A stretch of 64,000 nt of DNA from Capra hircus (lineage: Eukaryota > Chordata > Mammalia > Artiodactyla > Bovidae): contig NC_030824.1 of assembly GCF_001704415.2 (NCBI RefSeq), positions 38,435,022 to 38,499,021 of the forward strand. Reading direction: 5' to 3'. Shown here piece by piece: positions 12,281 through 24,349 of the stretch. The first letter of the stretch is position 1. Each line of letters begins with the position of its first letter. Below the pieces are notes generated by a model, which had not been told where the DNA came from, did no database searches, and saw only the letters and a program-made list of their open reading frames with translations. The translations under genes were made by a program, and so were the position numbers.

Positions 12281-12595
12281 AAAAAAATTTTATTTATTTA
12301 TGGCTGTGCTGAGCCTTTGCTGCTGCACGGGCTTTTCTCTAGCTGTGGGGAGCAGGGACTCCCCTCTAATTGCAGGGCAGGCTTCTCATTGCAGTGGCTT
12401 TTCTTGTGGAGCACAGGCGCCAGGATGCACGGGCTTCAGTAGCTGGAGCTCCTGGGCTCTAGAGGACAGGCTCAATATCTATGGCACACGAGCTTAGTTG
12501 CCCTGCGGCATGTGGGATCCTCCCGAATCAGGGATTGAAGCCATGCCTTCTGCATTGGCAGGCAGATTCTGCACCACTGAGCCACCAAGGAAGCC
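12281..12595 (-). mobile_element. CHR-type tRNA SINE (long form)
   Basis: Antisense cetartiodactyl CHR SINE. The left end has a T-rich complement of the A-tail, then 'tggctgtgctg', 'gctgcacgggctttt' and repeated 'gggcttcagtagctg'-like units. The right end is the complement of the tRNA-derived head ('ggcaggcagattctgcacca', 'gccaccaaggaagcc'). The 65-codon ORF at 12300-12497 is a SINE frame. Confidence 0.82.
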
Positions 12596-12635
12596 TGAGA
12601 TATATTTACTTTTAAGCACTATCTTAGCCGGCTGA

Positions 12636-12850
12636 GGCTTCCTAGGTGGCTCGGTGGTAAAGAATCTACCTGCCAATGCAGGAAACACAGGAGATGTGAT
12701 TTCGATTTCTGGGTTGGGAAGATCCCCTGGAGGTGGAAATGGCAACCCATTCCAGTTTCTTGCCTGGAAAATTCCATGGACAGAGGAGCCTTGTGGGCTA
12801 CAGTCCATGGGGTCACGAAGAGTAGGATAGGACTGAGCAACTGAGCACAA
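12636..12850 (+). mobile_element. Bov-tA SINE
   Basis: Sense tRNA-like head (A-box-like 'tggctcggtgg'), then a BovA body ending in 'gactgagcaactgagcacaa'. ORFs on the minus strand here are SINE frames. Confidence 0.9.
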
Positions 12851-12966
12851 ACAACGGGGCTAATAGGGTTGCTTGAGGTGGTTCTACAAGCGGTTAGCTA
12901 GTTAAGGGAGCTACATATGGAAATCCTTATAACCACAGCAGAGAATTCCAGCTTATACATACATCT

Positions 12967-13007
12967 CATAAACTATAGGTTGCCATTTTAAAATATGGAT
13001 CATCTTA
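12967..13007. repeat. 41-bp direct repeat, left copy
   Basis: Matches 13164-13204 at 39 of 41 positions. It flanks the truncated Bov-tA between them, so it is most simply read as a very long target-site duplication. Confidence 0.9.
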
Positions 13008-13163
13008 TTCCACCAGGCTCCTCTGTCCATGGAATTCTCCATGGACAGAATACTGAGGTGGGTTGCCATTCCCTTCTCCAGGGGACCTTCCCAATCCAGG
13101 AACTGAACCTGGGTCTCCTGTATTGCAGGAAGATTCTTTACCAAATGAGCCAGCAAGGAAGCC
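13008..13163 (-). mobile_element. truncated Bov-tA SINE
   Basis: A 156-bp antisense Bov-tA. It keeps the tRNA-like head (right end) and half of the BovA body and starts at 'ccaccaggctcctctg'. The BovA part is altered so that 13022-13049 forms a perfect hairpin with 12-bp arms and a 4-base loop. Confidence 0.85.
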
Positions 13164-13204
13164 CATAAACTATAGACTGCCATTTTAAAATATGGATCAT
13201 CTTA
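13164..13204. repeat. 41-bp direct repeat, right copy
   Basis: Partner of 12967-13007, with two substitutions. See the finding on the long duplication. Confidence 0.9.
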
Positions 13205-16200
13205 CGAAATTACTAGGAAATTGCTACTAATTCAGTGTAAAGTGCTCTTTAGTACCAAATCATTATGGCAAGTAAGTTTATTTTCATATTATGTCAAAAT
13301 GCAGCATCAGGAAAATTAAAAATAAAAGCTAATCCTCAAAAAACCCGGACCTTTTTACAATTAATTTTGCATTTGTTAGTGGAAAAAACTGTAGAGTACA
13401 AACCTACAATGTATTAATTTTCAAAAAAATTGTTTCTACTGAAATATTGTTGAGCAGTGGTCAAACTTCCTCATCTTTTCTGACTTGAGGTAAAAAGAAT
13501 TAGGTCTAGAGGTTGCCACGAATCCTCAAATGAGGTACCTTGGTTTAGAAATAATCTTTTTTTTCATTTAGCATCATTCCTTTGAATTATCTCCTCACCC
13601 GATAGCCTTGGAGTTTATTATATTGATATAACAAATGTGAAAATTATATTGACATTACATATTATATGGATAGCCCATATTATATGTGGAAATACAGATA
13701 TTTCTGCTTAATACTAGATCTAGGTTTTTGATAAACAATTTAAAATCATCACAGTAACAATATGTCTTTTACTATATGATCTTATTTCTTTCTCTGGCCA
13801 TTTTTTTTTTCAAAATTCTTTCATCGTTTCCTTTGTTTTTGAGAAGGAAAGGTTATTCAAGAAGATGCAGAGCAACTTCATAATTGAAACTCATTCACCT
13901 CTAATCATGCCAAGTGATTGTTGTTTCTAGAACTGGACAGAATTACAATGTTGTACAGTATTTACTGCTTTAGCGGCATTATGGACTCTGAGGGGACTTA
14001 AAATGAAGAAGTAAGGTTAATACAAATTATTGTTACCACCAAAATACATACACTGGCCATGAAGACAAGGAGGCACCAAGATTTACATGTGTAGGATGCT
14101 ATGTCTCTCAAAACATTCTTCATATATTTTCTGGTTTTATGATTTGTGCCAGTTCACATACAGAAACAAATATAATGAAACCATAAAAAGAAAAAACCAA
14201 TCCTCCACGTCTGACCATAAAGGCACTCATATTTCATTCTTGCTTTTGTGAGGTTACCAATCAGGATTTGCTCCTATTTCTTTAAATACTCTGGATTGTT
14301 TAAACAATTTGACACTCTCTAATTCTTAACACATTCTGGAGGATTGTTTTTATTTCTCTTTCCATGGCTTAGACCATATAATTCAAGTAATGTGACTAAC
14401 TTTCTATGAGTTCTGCTAAAAAACTTGCTGCAAATATTTACTTGGAAGTGTTCTGAATTATCTTTGTGATGACTGTTTTAAACCCAGTCTCAATACAGTG
14501 CCTTAACTTTGAATGCTGACAATGGAAAAATATAACAAAATAAAGCTGAAGGATTTGGTAATAAAAAATTTGGTGAAGGCATAAGAAAATGACTACAGGG
14601 AAGTCATCATTTCCCATCTCATCTAAAATCCATCATCAATCTTTCTATCATCAATGCACTTTTATCATCTATGTTAAACTATAATAAAGAGTATAGATGG
14701 GCCCTATACTCTTTATTATAATTTAATTGCTCTGTTCCTGATTATGTCTAGTTTTAACTCCACTGAATTGTTGCTGTGTTTCTAATTATGCAAGTGCTTT
14801 ATTGGAGACATGTGGTTTAAAACTAAGATACTTTTTCATAGTTTTTTGTTATTTTATAAAAGAATCATTGATGCTTATGCATAAAACATATGAAAGTTTT
14901 AAAATTACAAACTGGCTTTATGTTAGATTTTTAATGCGTATTTGTCTGTTCTGAACTAAACATTTTCTATGTAAATTTAAAAAGAGATATAAGATTTAAG
15001 ATAAGGTGAAAGAGAGAAGTGAGACAGAAAACTTGGATAAGAAAATTAAATACTGACTTTAAATTTGTCAGGTCTTTTCACTTAAGTACTCTTGTATTTA
15101 AAATAATTAATATATTCTGAACAAAATAATCTTGAGTTTAGCAGAATAACACGAAATAAAACAGCTTTTGACTTCATGCCTAAATTTAAGCACCAATATT
15201 CAATTTGAGCTATTTAAAATTTCTGAGACTGAGATGACAGAAATCAGGTCACCATTTATAATATTTTATTTCTTATTTGAAATAACACACATCTGAAATT
15301 TTGTGTAATTATTTTTGAGAATCAAAGAAAATCAAAAAACAGTTAGTGATATTGCCTTGTCTAAAAATTTTAGTTGTTTACGTACCAGATCAATAGGTTT
15401 TATAGTATAACTAATTATAAAGTAAGTTTTTTATTTGACGTTTTAGATTGCAAAGCCTACTGACATTTTGGAAGACCTCCTTCTCAAGGTCTATAAGAAA
15501 AAAAGAAGGTGCTTAAATCTCCCTTTCTAAATGAGTTAAGAATACAGACATTTTGCTTTTTAACTAAATTTCAAATAATGAAATTATGTGTAAATATTCA
15601 GAATGGCACTGAATTATTTTATTGGTATTATTATCTATAATCCTCAGTTTCCTTCCTCTTGCCAGCTCTTTACTGTATGCTTATGATGCATTATTCATCC
15701 CTTTATATGTTTTCACAGACCTGGGAGACTCTTTGCTGAAAATTTGCTGTTCAGCATCTTCAAAACTTTTCCTAGATAAGTGAAAGACTTGCCTAAAATT
15801 CATCAGGAGGTCATAATTTCTAGTATTATTGTTTCTTTTTAGGTCCCACATAGATGATCTCTTTTTATTCCCAGACTTAAAAATCAGTAGAGTGAAGCTC
15901 TACTGATATAAGCTCCCTAGGTCAAGGTAGTTTATACGTGAAAAAAAAAACTGCAAAATTTTATAAATGTTTATCAGCAGAAGTCTAGGAAACATAAATA
16001 TGAATTGATTCTAAAGGTTTAAGATCAAGGAAGAAGGAAAGTAACATTAGATCAAGCCATGCTTAGCAACATAGAAACACCTCACCATACAGTCGTAATG
16101 CCATACTAGTTCGAGCATCTAGGAGTGACAGTAATAGCTCACAATCTGGACACCATAATCACCTACATTAAAGGAAGGCAAGATGCCAGAAAATCCTTTT

Positions 16201-16246
16201 GCATTATCTAGAGCAAGGAATCCAAAGATTAGAGAGATAGGTGTGT
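13205..16246. other. unique AT-rich sequence, 3 kb
   Basis: No repeat family or gene recognised, and no ORF of 60 codons or more. The only strong local structure is the hairpin at 14680-14720. Confidence 0.5.
14680..14720. repeat. perfect 17-bp inverted repeat, 7-base loop
   Basis: Arms at 14680-14696 and 14704-14720 are exact reverse complements around the loop ATGGGCC. The arms are AT-rich. No terminator-like T-run or transposon terminus is associated with it. Confidence 0.95.
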
Positions 16247-16257
16247 AAATATGGATT

Positions 16258-16531
16258 GCTGCTACTGCTGCTAAGTCACTTCAGTCGTGTCCGACTCTGT
16301 GAGACCACACAGACGGCAGCCCACCAGGCTCCGCTGTCTCTGGGATTCTCCAGGCAAGAACACTGGAGTGGGCTGCCATTTCCTTCTCCAATGCATGAAA
16401 GTGAAAAGTGAAAGTGAAGTTGCTCAGTCATGTCCAACTTAGCGACCCCATGGACTGCAGCCTACCAGGCTCCTCCATCCATGGGATTTTCCAAGCAAGA
16501 GTACTGGAGTGGGGTGCCATTGCCTTCTCCG
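16258..16531 (-). mobile_element. Bov-A2 SINE
   Basis: Antisense Bov-A2. It has a (GCT)n-type left end, two BovA monomers and the 'gtgaaaagtgaaagtgaag' linker. It is flanked by an exact 11-bp duplication AAATATGGATT (16247-16257 and 16532-16542). Confidence 0.95.
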
Positions 16532-16599
16532 AAATATGGATTAATGATGGTGAATTGCTTACCCAATTATTTCCCTGGGAGGGTCCAATAAACTGTACT

Positions 16600-17050
16600 A
16601 TAGCATTATGTGGATCGACCTAGAGACTGTCAAACAGTAAAGTAAGTCAGAAAGAGAAAAATAAGTATCACATATCAATGCATATATACGAAATCTACAA
16701 AAATGGCACAGATGAACCTATTTGCAAAGCAGAAATAGAGACACAGATATAGAGAACAAATGTCTGCACACAAACGGGGAAGAAGAGAGGGGATGAACCG
16801 GTAGATTGGGATTAACATATATACAATACGATGTATAAAACACATATCTGATGAGAAGCTACTTACATAGCACAGGGACTCTATTCAGTGCTCTGTGGTG
16901 ACCTAAATGGGAAGGAAATCCAAAAAAGAGGGATCAGATACATAAATATATATATATATATATATATCTGATTCACTTTGCTGTACAGAAAAAATTAACA
17001 TAACTTTGTAAAGAAACTATATCTAAATAAAAACTTTAAAAAAAAAAAGA
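16600..17050 (+). mobile_element. L1 LINE 3' end (artiodactyl type)
   Basis: 3' untranslated end of an artiodactyl L1. It has 'gtaagtcagaaagagaaa', 'gcaaagcagaaatagagaca', 'agcacagggactctattcag', 'ctgattcactttgctgtaca' and an A-rich tail at about 17030-17049. An (AT)n run lies inside it (16943-16968). Diverged and 5'-truncated, with no L1 ORF2. Confidence 0.85.
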
Positions 17051-18689
17051 ACATTGGTGATAGAACATCCTTTAAAACCTCTGAGATTGTTCTCAGAAAG
17101 CAGGAATGAAGGTGAGAGATGTGAGCATGGATACAGTCTTGCTGATATTTATGTTAAAGGTAAGATTTTAGAATGGCAGAGGCCGAGTGCCATAGGTTAA
17201 TTACAAATGACAGAATAAGCATGATAGCTGTCATGAAAAGCAGGGCTTGAGGTAGAATCAGTAAATCTGGCAAGCTGCAATATTTGGCCATGGCTAACCG
17301 ATCATGAGGTTCATGAAATTGAAATAGATAGGCATGCTCGTAAATTCTTCCTTAATTCAGATAATAGAAAAATAATCTCTTGGTTGGTGGATATACCTGA
17401 TTGAGTTAGTATAATGGAAAATCATAAGTTTTTAGCTAATTCTAGACTTGAGGCAAATTACAGTCCTATATTCCTTGAAAGAAGAGAATGACGGATATGT
17501 CTAAAGGACCAGAGACACTGCCAAGCAGAGGTACTCTAAATCTTCCTTCTATTTCTCCTAAAATGTTCCTATGTCCATTTTAGAGGATGGCTGTGGTCTG
17601 AAAAGAAGAATATTTCCAGGATTTTGAAGAATTAATAAACTCTGAAGTAAAAATAGTCTTTAAAGATCAAAAAATCACCCACTGAACCATGAATCAGAGA
17701 GGGGATTGTGGCAGTCTGGTGATAAATGGAGTTTTGGAAGGGGTGTATGTTAAAGTGAGCTCAGTGTGTCTGTGGGTTTTTCCACAACTTTTTCTCCTTA
17801 TTTGGAAATTCACAGAATTTTTCCTTTGGCTAGTTGCACCTTGATTCAACATCTATCATATTAGAAAGAATCAAGTGTAAGTTCTGGAACTGGTCTCCCC
17901 TCTGCCACTAGTTTATGTTTTAGTAAAATGAAAACCAGAAACCAGTATGACATGGCTGGAGGAAGGACAGAATTTACTGCTACCATGAAAGACTTAAAAG
18001 ATGAATGAACGTTGATTCGTGGGAGGTCTTCTTTTAAGTCATCTATTTGGTGTGTTTAAATATGATGAAAAGAAGGATGGAGAGCATCATAAATACAATT
18101 AATTGATGACCCCAATATAAGCTATTGTACAAGATGTGGCTCCTTTCCTGAAGCAACCCACAGAACGCTTTTACCCTGCTATGTGGCACTTGATCCAAAG
18201 TCAATGCTGTTCAGACAAGAAATAAAGATCACACGTTTCCGCAGGCAACAGAAGAGATTTTCTTGGAGGTAGTGTATGAATAACTTCCTCTGAATCACTC
18301 ATTTTGGTGCTCCAGAAAATTGAAATCACTTGTAGCCATTTCCTGTGATTTCTTCCCTCTCTGATACCTTGAGAAGTTGCTTTCTCTTATTCCCTGAGCT
18401 CTTCCAGAGGTTTTGTTACCTTCTAATTCTCCATATTAAATCTCATCCTCATGATTTCCTGCGTGTTATAAAATGGGATCTGAATTTTGACTAATTTAAC
18501 CTACAGCTTTGTTTTCTGCAAGTTTTCTGAGGCTCTGTAATAAGACCTTCATCTATCCGACAGTTCAAGCCAAAGGGCATACATGTACTCTTGACATGAC
18601 CATTCCCACCATTCTTCCAACATATCCTTCTGGTTGTCCTTGATTTTGAATTCAGTGTTTTCATACCAAAGGGCATTTGTAGGCATTCT
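17051..18689. other. unique sequence
   Basis: Nothing recognised apart from short ORFs without domains (for example 18491-18676 antisense). Confidence 0.5.
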
Positions 18690-18915
18690 CCTTTCTAGAA
18701 CTTTCTCCTCAGTCATCTCATATCTCACTCCCTCACTTCATTTAAAACTTGGCTCAAATCTCACCTACTCAGAAAAGACTTCCCTGACTACTGTTCCTAC
18801 TTTTTGTTGTTGTTGTTGTTGTTGTTTATTGGCTTCACAACATATATTGATTTTGAGTTTGACGATATATTAATGTATTCGCCTGTCAACTAGAAGAAAA
18901 ACTTCAAGAAAGTAA
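18690..18915 (+). mobile_element. L2 LINE 3' fragment (old)
   Basis: Degraded L2 end: 'ctcaaatctcacctactcag', then 'gacttccctgactactgttc', followed further on by 'ctagaagaaaaacttcaag'. A (TTG)n tract at 18804-18827 interrupts it. Confidence 0.5.
18804..18827. repeat. (TTG)n microsatellite
   Basis: About eight uninterrupted TTG/TGT units. Confidence 0.9.
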
Positions 18916-18922
18916 AAGCTTA

Positions 18923-19115
18923 ATCTCTTCCCTGGTTACTCAGATGGTAAAGAATCCGCCTGCAGTGCAGGAGACCAGGATTTAATCCTTAGGTCAGGAA
19001 GATCCCCTGGAGAAGGGAATGACTACTCACTCTATTATTCTTGCCTGGAAAATTCCATGGACAGAGGAGCCCGGTGGACTGCAGTCCAAGTTGGACATGA
19101 CTGAGCAACTAACAC
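18923..19115 (+). mobile_element. Bov-tA SINE
   Basis: Sense head 'ttccctggttactcagatgg', then a BovA body with a deletion near its end ('gcagtccaagttggacatga'), ending in 'aacactt'. Confidence 0.87.
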
Positions 19116-21344
19116 TTGTTTTTTTCCACATCACCAAAAACAGGTTACATCATTAGTAGGATGTCAATACATTTTTATTAATATAAAAATAAATCTCACA
19201 TATAGATTGCGTAGGTATGAATCATTACTTTAAAATTCAGTATAAAATATAACATGTTAAATTGGTGTAAGTTATGGTAAGACAGCATTATGGGAGGCAG
19301 TATTGAATTCAATGAATATTCTTACAGTTGTCCTCAAGCATATAAAATTCCAGATAAAAGTCAACTTATTACCATGGCAGTCTGTGGATTTTCCTGCTTA
19401 CCTGGCCTGACTTTGTCTGCTCTGTGTATGTGAAACCTATTGCATTATCAAGAAAATGTCTTACACAGTTCATATCTCAATCCTTCCATGAAGGGATTAT
19501 TTAGCTCATCTTTTATGAAAACAATAGAATGGTCTCTTTTAAGGCTGGATTCAAATTATGAAATGGGAAATATGCACTCTATATAATCTTAGTCACAACA
19601 ATTGAAAAATATATAAACTATACACAGTATTTTTTCTTAACTGAGCATCCAGTAAAGCTTATAATCAGAGGCTGATGTAATTACTCTGTCTGTTGAAGTC
19701 AAAATTCCTCCTCTTCTCTCTTCGAACAAGTTCTGCTGCTTCTTTTCTGATGACACATAATATTCCCATTTCAGTTTGGTCTGCCCTGGTTGTCACTTTC
19801 TTGTAACAGGAAAGATTGCTCAGGCTGTGCTATTGCACTTTGCTATTAGATTTTAAACAAAAGGAGTAACAATTGAATTGTTCAAAAAACTGCATCTCTC
19901 CAATATACTGTGAAAAATGCCTCCCCTTAATTTCAGGTACCATGGAGTGATGTTTCTCTCAACTTCTGATGTGCTGGTATATTTGGTGCCTTTTACATTC
20001 TTTGTCACACTGTAGTGATAGGGAAGTTTGTTATATTTTATTTTGTATAGTAGAGGAAGTAATTCCTGATGGGGTCTGAGTTAAAAATCAGATCCTTCAC
20101 GGGACAGAATAATATAATTCAATCTTTTATATTCAATACCATTAAACAATACCCTTTTGGCTTCAGAAGACATTTCTTTTATCAATCCTCACTATCATTT
20201 TTCTTATACTCACAAATCCTGACCATCAAAAGTACATTTCATGTAAGGCATTAAAGCAGGAGAGTCGTTTATAGGAAGTTACATTATCTAATACCACACA
20301 TTTCTCCTTTCAGATTTCTCAACTTTCTGACCCTCTTCTACTCAAGATATTCACATAATTTCTTCAGTTGTTGTGCATGTAAACTTTAGACTCTCAACTC
20401 TCTGTATCTTAGTATAAAACCTCTACCTATCCCAGGTACCCAGAATAACCATACATGCAAAGGCTTTCAAGCAAGTACATCTGTACGATATCTAGAATAT
20501 ATGCGGAAGCTCAGGCAAAGAAAAGCTTGAGGGGAACATCAGTGGATCAGTAGCTGAAACTAGGAGAGTGACCAAGGAGTTCGTGCTTTCTGGCAAATCA
20601 CAAGTGACACCGAAAATGCAAGCATGAACCACGGAAGAGGTGTCCACAGAGATGAAAAGACGTGAAAATGACCAGCAAAGTGTGTGATATGGAAACTAAA
20701 GGAATACAGAATTTTAAGAAGGATGATGTGAACAATTCTGTCCCATAGAACAGTGACTTTACAGTGTAATAAGGACTCAAATTATCCTTGGAATCTGGCA
20801 TAGGGAGATTATTGGTGACTCTAATGAGAATGTTCTCAGTACACAAAGTTATAGGACATGTGGTGAGTCAGGAAATGAAGACAAAGTATGTAGTTCACAC
20901 GTTTAAGAAATCTGAGTGGCAAGATTATGAAGCAAATAATATCAAATGGCCTAAATGTTTTCAAGATATGAGAATGAGCAGGCAGATGATACTCTGAAAT
21001 AGTCATTTGAGGGACTAAGAAGAAGGTTTTGACCAAGGACCAGTGAAGGTTAGTAATAAAGATTCACTTGTCACAATTTATGTAACAAGTCTTCATTAGA
21101 CTTTCATGAGCCTGGAATTCATAAGGCTTTCTTATCAAACTTAAGTGAGGTACTGGACTAGAGAAAGTATTTTGTAATATAAATTTACAGTTGGGGTTTT
21201 TTGGGTGACTATATTAGAAACACACAGTAAAGAAAGACTATATATAAATAAGTAAAAATGAAGGGACAATACTGTTAATGTTTCTGATGGGAGAACAGTT
21301 TATATGATCAATCAAATGCTTTTACTAATTGTAATAGAAGAAAA
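19116..21344. other. unique AT-rich sequence, 2.2 kb
   Basis: No repeat or gene recognised. Small ORFs on both strands at 20598-21036 overlap each other and carry no domain. Confidence 0.5.
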
Positions 21345-21525
21345 TATTACACACAGTGTGCCAGTGCCCATCATAGAATCTTCCTTTACCCTCACTTATG
21401 AAAGAAGGAAACCAAGGCACAGAGAAGGGAAATCACTTGTTCAAGTTTAAATAGCTAACAAGTAGTATAGCTAAGATTTGAACCAAAGAGTCCAAATCTA
21501 GACTCAGTACTCTTAAACCCCAGCA
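21345..21525 (-). mobile_element. MIR SINE (old)
   Basis: Antisense MIR: 'gaaaccaaggcacagagaag', 'tagctaacaagtagtatagc', 'gatttgaacc' and a 'ctcagtactctta' end. Confidence 0.75.
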
Positions 21526-21709
21526 AATGAATGCTTCCATAGTGGGTATAATTAAACGAAATCAATTTTGACTCGTTCAGTCAGAGGTGGAATTTGTCAT
21601 GGTTTGACCAGAATATAGGGCTTGGAAGCTATGCCAAACAGAAGAGCAGCCAGAACCACCCTGCACAGCAGTCCAGGGAGGTGTACAGGTGCCTTTCCAG
21701 GCACAAATA
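21526..21709. other. unique sequence
   Basis: Nothing recognised. Confidence 0.4.
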
Positions 21710-21727
21710 ACACAGATAACATCACAG

Positions 21728-22573
21728 GTTACAAGGACTAACACAGATCAAGCACAAGCTGAAATCAAGATTACCGGTAGATATATCAATAACCTCGGGT
21801 ATGCAGATGACACCACTCTAATGGCAGAAAGTGAAGAGGAACTAAAGAGCCCCCTTGATGAAGGTGAAAGAGGAGAGTGAAAAGGCTGGCTTCACACTCA
21901 AAATTCAAAAAATGAAGATTATGACATCCGGTCCCATCACTTCATGGGAAATAGGCGGGGAAACAATGGAAACAGTGAGAGACTTTATTTTCTTGGGCTC
22001 CAAAATCGCTGCAGATGGTGACTGCAGACATGAAATTTAAAGACACTTGCTCCATGGAAGAAAAGCTATGGCAAACCTAGACAGCATATTAAAAAGCAGA
22101 GATATTACTTTGCCAACAATCTCTAGATAGTCAAAGTTATGGTTTTTCCAATAGTCACATATGGATGTGAGAGTTGGACCATAAAGAAGGCTGAGTGCTG
22201 AAGAATTGATGCTTTTGAATTGTAGTGTTGGAGAAGATTCTTGAGAGTCTCTTAGACTGCAAGGAGATCAAACCAGTCAATCCTAAAGGAAATCAACACT
22301 GAATATTCAGTGGAAGGACTGATGCTCCAATATTTTGGCCACCTGATGTGAAGAGCTGATTCATTCGAAAAGCCCTGATGCTGGGAAAGATTGAAGGCAA
22401 GAAGAGAAGGGGATGCCAGAGGATGAGATGTTTGGATGGCATCACCAATTCAATGGACATGAGTTTAAGCCAGCTCCAGGAGATGGTGAAGGACAGGGAA
22501 GCCTGGCATGCTACAGTCCATGGGGTCGAAAAGAGTGAGACACGACTGGGTGACTGAGCAACAACACAGATCT
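21728..22573 (+). mobile_element. BovB LINE, 3' 0.85 kb
   Basis: 5'-truncated BovB in sense. It starts before the RT motif C region: the 63-codon ORF at 21689-21880 still holds NNLGYADDTTLMAE, the YADD catalytic loop. It runs to the 3' end with an ACAACA-type tail. An 18-bp duplication with one mismatch flanks it (21710-21727 and 22574-22591). Frameshifts and stops break the frame. It is more diverged than the 33-37 kb copies. Confidence 0.93.
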
Positions 22574-22591
22574 ACACAGATGACATCACAG

Positions 22592-23500
22592 TGAGAATCA
22601 ACACTGGATATCGGCTGCTGTCTCTGGAACCCTAGTCATCGGCTCCACTGAAACTCGATGCAGTTCAGGCTACCTGCACCAGAATGGATTCTATGCGGTG
22701 CCAGCTTTTCTCACCACTTTTTATTAACATCCCACTAATTTCCAACTTGGCATGATATGTGCCTGATTAAAACAGGCTTGGGAACAACACTACCTATACA
22801 CTGACACCTGGGGAAGCAAGTGTCTGGCTTCTAGACAGAAGTGGGCATAGGAACCTATTTAAGAGTCTTAGCAGTCAAAGAGAAACAAAATGAAATAAAA
22901 AGGCAAGTGTCAGCTGCATAGATGTGTGGTTCCAGCTGCCTAGGATGGAAAAGAAGAGGGGGGAGGCAGAAACCTTGGATCAACTGGGGAGTTCAAAGGA
23001 CTATCCATGAGGTTAAAGAGAGGGTACTGTGGGAGAGAAGTTGTAAGAGAAGAGGAGGGGGAAAGTGTGCCCTTAATAGAGCATTATTTGAGTTTAAGAC
23101 ATGTTAGGTAGAGCTAGTCGAGGTCATGACCAAATCTCTACTTTGGCCTGGAGGTTGTTTGCCAAAATTAATGAAGATAAAGTCAATACATTAAATAGCG
23201 TTGCACATTTAATGATAGCTTGTTAGATGAACTTCCCACATGGACTTGGAAATCTTTCAGTGTTATGATAAAATGTCAGAATGCAAAAGGGAAGATGATG
23301 CTGGTTCTTGAAGTCTTCAGTGAATGAGGGGAACTGATTTTAGGTGGGTAAGCGACAATGAGGAAAGGCAGGGACTGCTAAAATCCCAAGGCAGGAGCCT
23401 CAGACAAGATTGAGTGTTTCCACAGCAATGGAAACACATTTTTGTGGAGAGAGAGAACTGTAGCTATGGGAATTTTGTACACAGTTGATTGCCCTTACTT
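22592..23500. other. unique sequence
   Basis: Mixed composition and no recognised repeat. The 61-codon ORF at 22922-23107 is basic and low in complexity with no domain. Confidence 0.45.
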
Positions 23501-23508
23501 ATCCTACT

Positions 23509-24230
23509 AGTTTGCAGATGGTGATTGCAGCCATGAAATTAAAAGACGCTTACTCCTTGAAAGAAAAGTTATGACCAACCTAGATAGCGTATTCAAAAGT
23601 AGAGACATTACTTTGCCAACAAAGGTCCGTCTAGTCAAGGCTATATTGGAGAAGGAAATGGCAACCCACTCCAGTCTTCTTGCCTGGAGAATCCCAGGGA
23701 CAGGGGAGCCTGGTGGGCTGCCATCTATGGGGTCACACAGAGTCAGACATGACTGAAGTGACTTAGCAGCAGCAGCAGCAGTCAAGGCTATGGTTTTTCC
23801 AGTGGACATGTACAGATGTGAGAGTTGGATTGCGAAGAAAGCTGAGTGCCAAAGAATTACTGCTTTTGAACTGTGGTGTTGGAGAAGACTCTTGAGAGTC
23901 CCTTAGACTGCAAGGAGATCCAACCAGTCCATCCTAAAGGAGATCAGTCCTGGATGTTCTTTGGAAGGACTGATGCTGAAGCTGAAACTCCAGTACTTTG
24001 GCCACCTCATGCGAAGAGTTGACTCATTGGAAAAGGCTCTGATGCTGGGAGGGATTAGGGGCAGGAGGAGAAGGGGATGACAGAGGATGAGATGGCTGGA
24101 TGGCATCACCGACTCGATGGACGTGAGTCTGAGTGAACTCCGGGAGATGGTGATGGACAGGGAGGCCTGGCATGCTGAGATTCATGGGGTCTCAAAGAGT
24201 CGGACATGACTGAGTGAGTGAACTGAACTG
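23509..24230 (+). mobile_element. BovB LINE 3' end with nested SINE
   Basis: 5'-truncated BovB in sense, flanked by the 8-bp duplication ATCCTACT (23501-23508 and 24231-24238). It covers only the C-terminal ORF region and 3' end, with a 'gaactgaact' tail. A Bov-A2 fragment interrupts it at 23645-23780. Confidence 0.93.
23645..23780 (+). mobile_element. Bov-A2 SINE, 5'-truncated, nested in BovB
   Basis: One BovA monomer ending in an (AGC)n tail. The BovB sequence GTCAAGGCTAT is duplicated exactly on both sides (23634-23644 and 23781-23791). This SINE is therefore younger than its BovB host. Confidence 0.95.
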
Positions 24231-24349
24231 ATCCTACTGTTCTGCCCCCAAGCTAAGAATATTATGACCTGATCTCAAGGAAAAGTTGAAAATCCACTAT
24301 ATGGCTGAACTTCAGGAATTCCCACCATTCTTCATTTTTTACTTCTTTA

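Noticed and set aside
12494..12850. 118-codon minus-strand ORF
   Set aside because: It is read through a Bov-tA and a CHR SINE. SINE frames of this kind recur at 6155-6396, 31454-31821, 59199-59554 and elsewhere.
22922..23107. Basic 61-codon ORF as a small gene
   Set aside because: Purine-rich unique DNA with no domain, no start context of note and no supporting neighbour.
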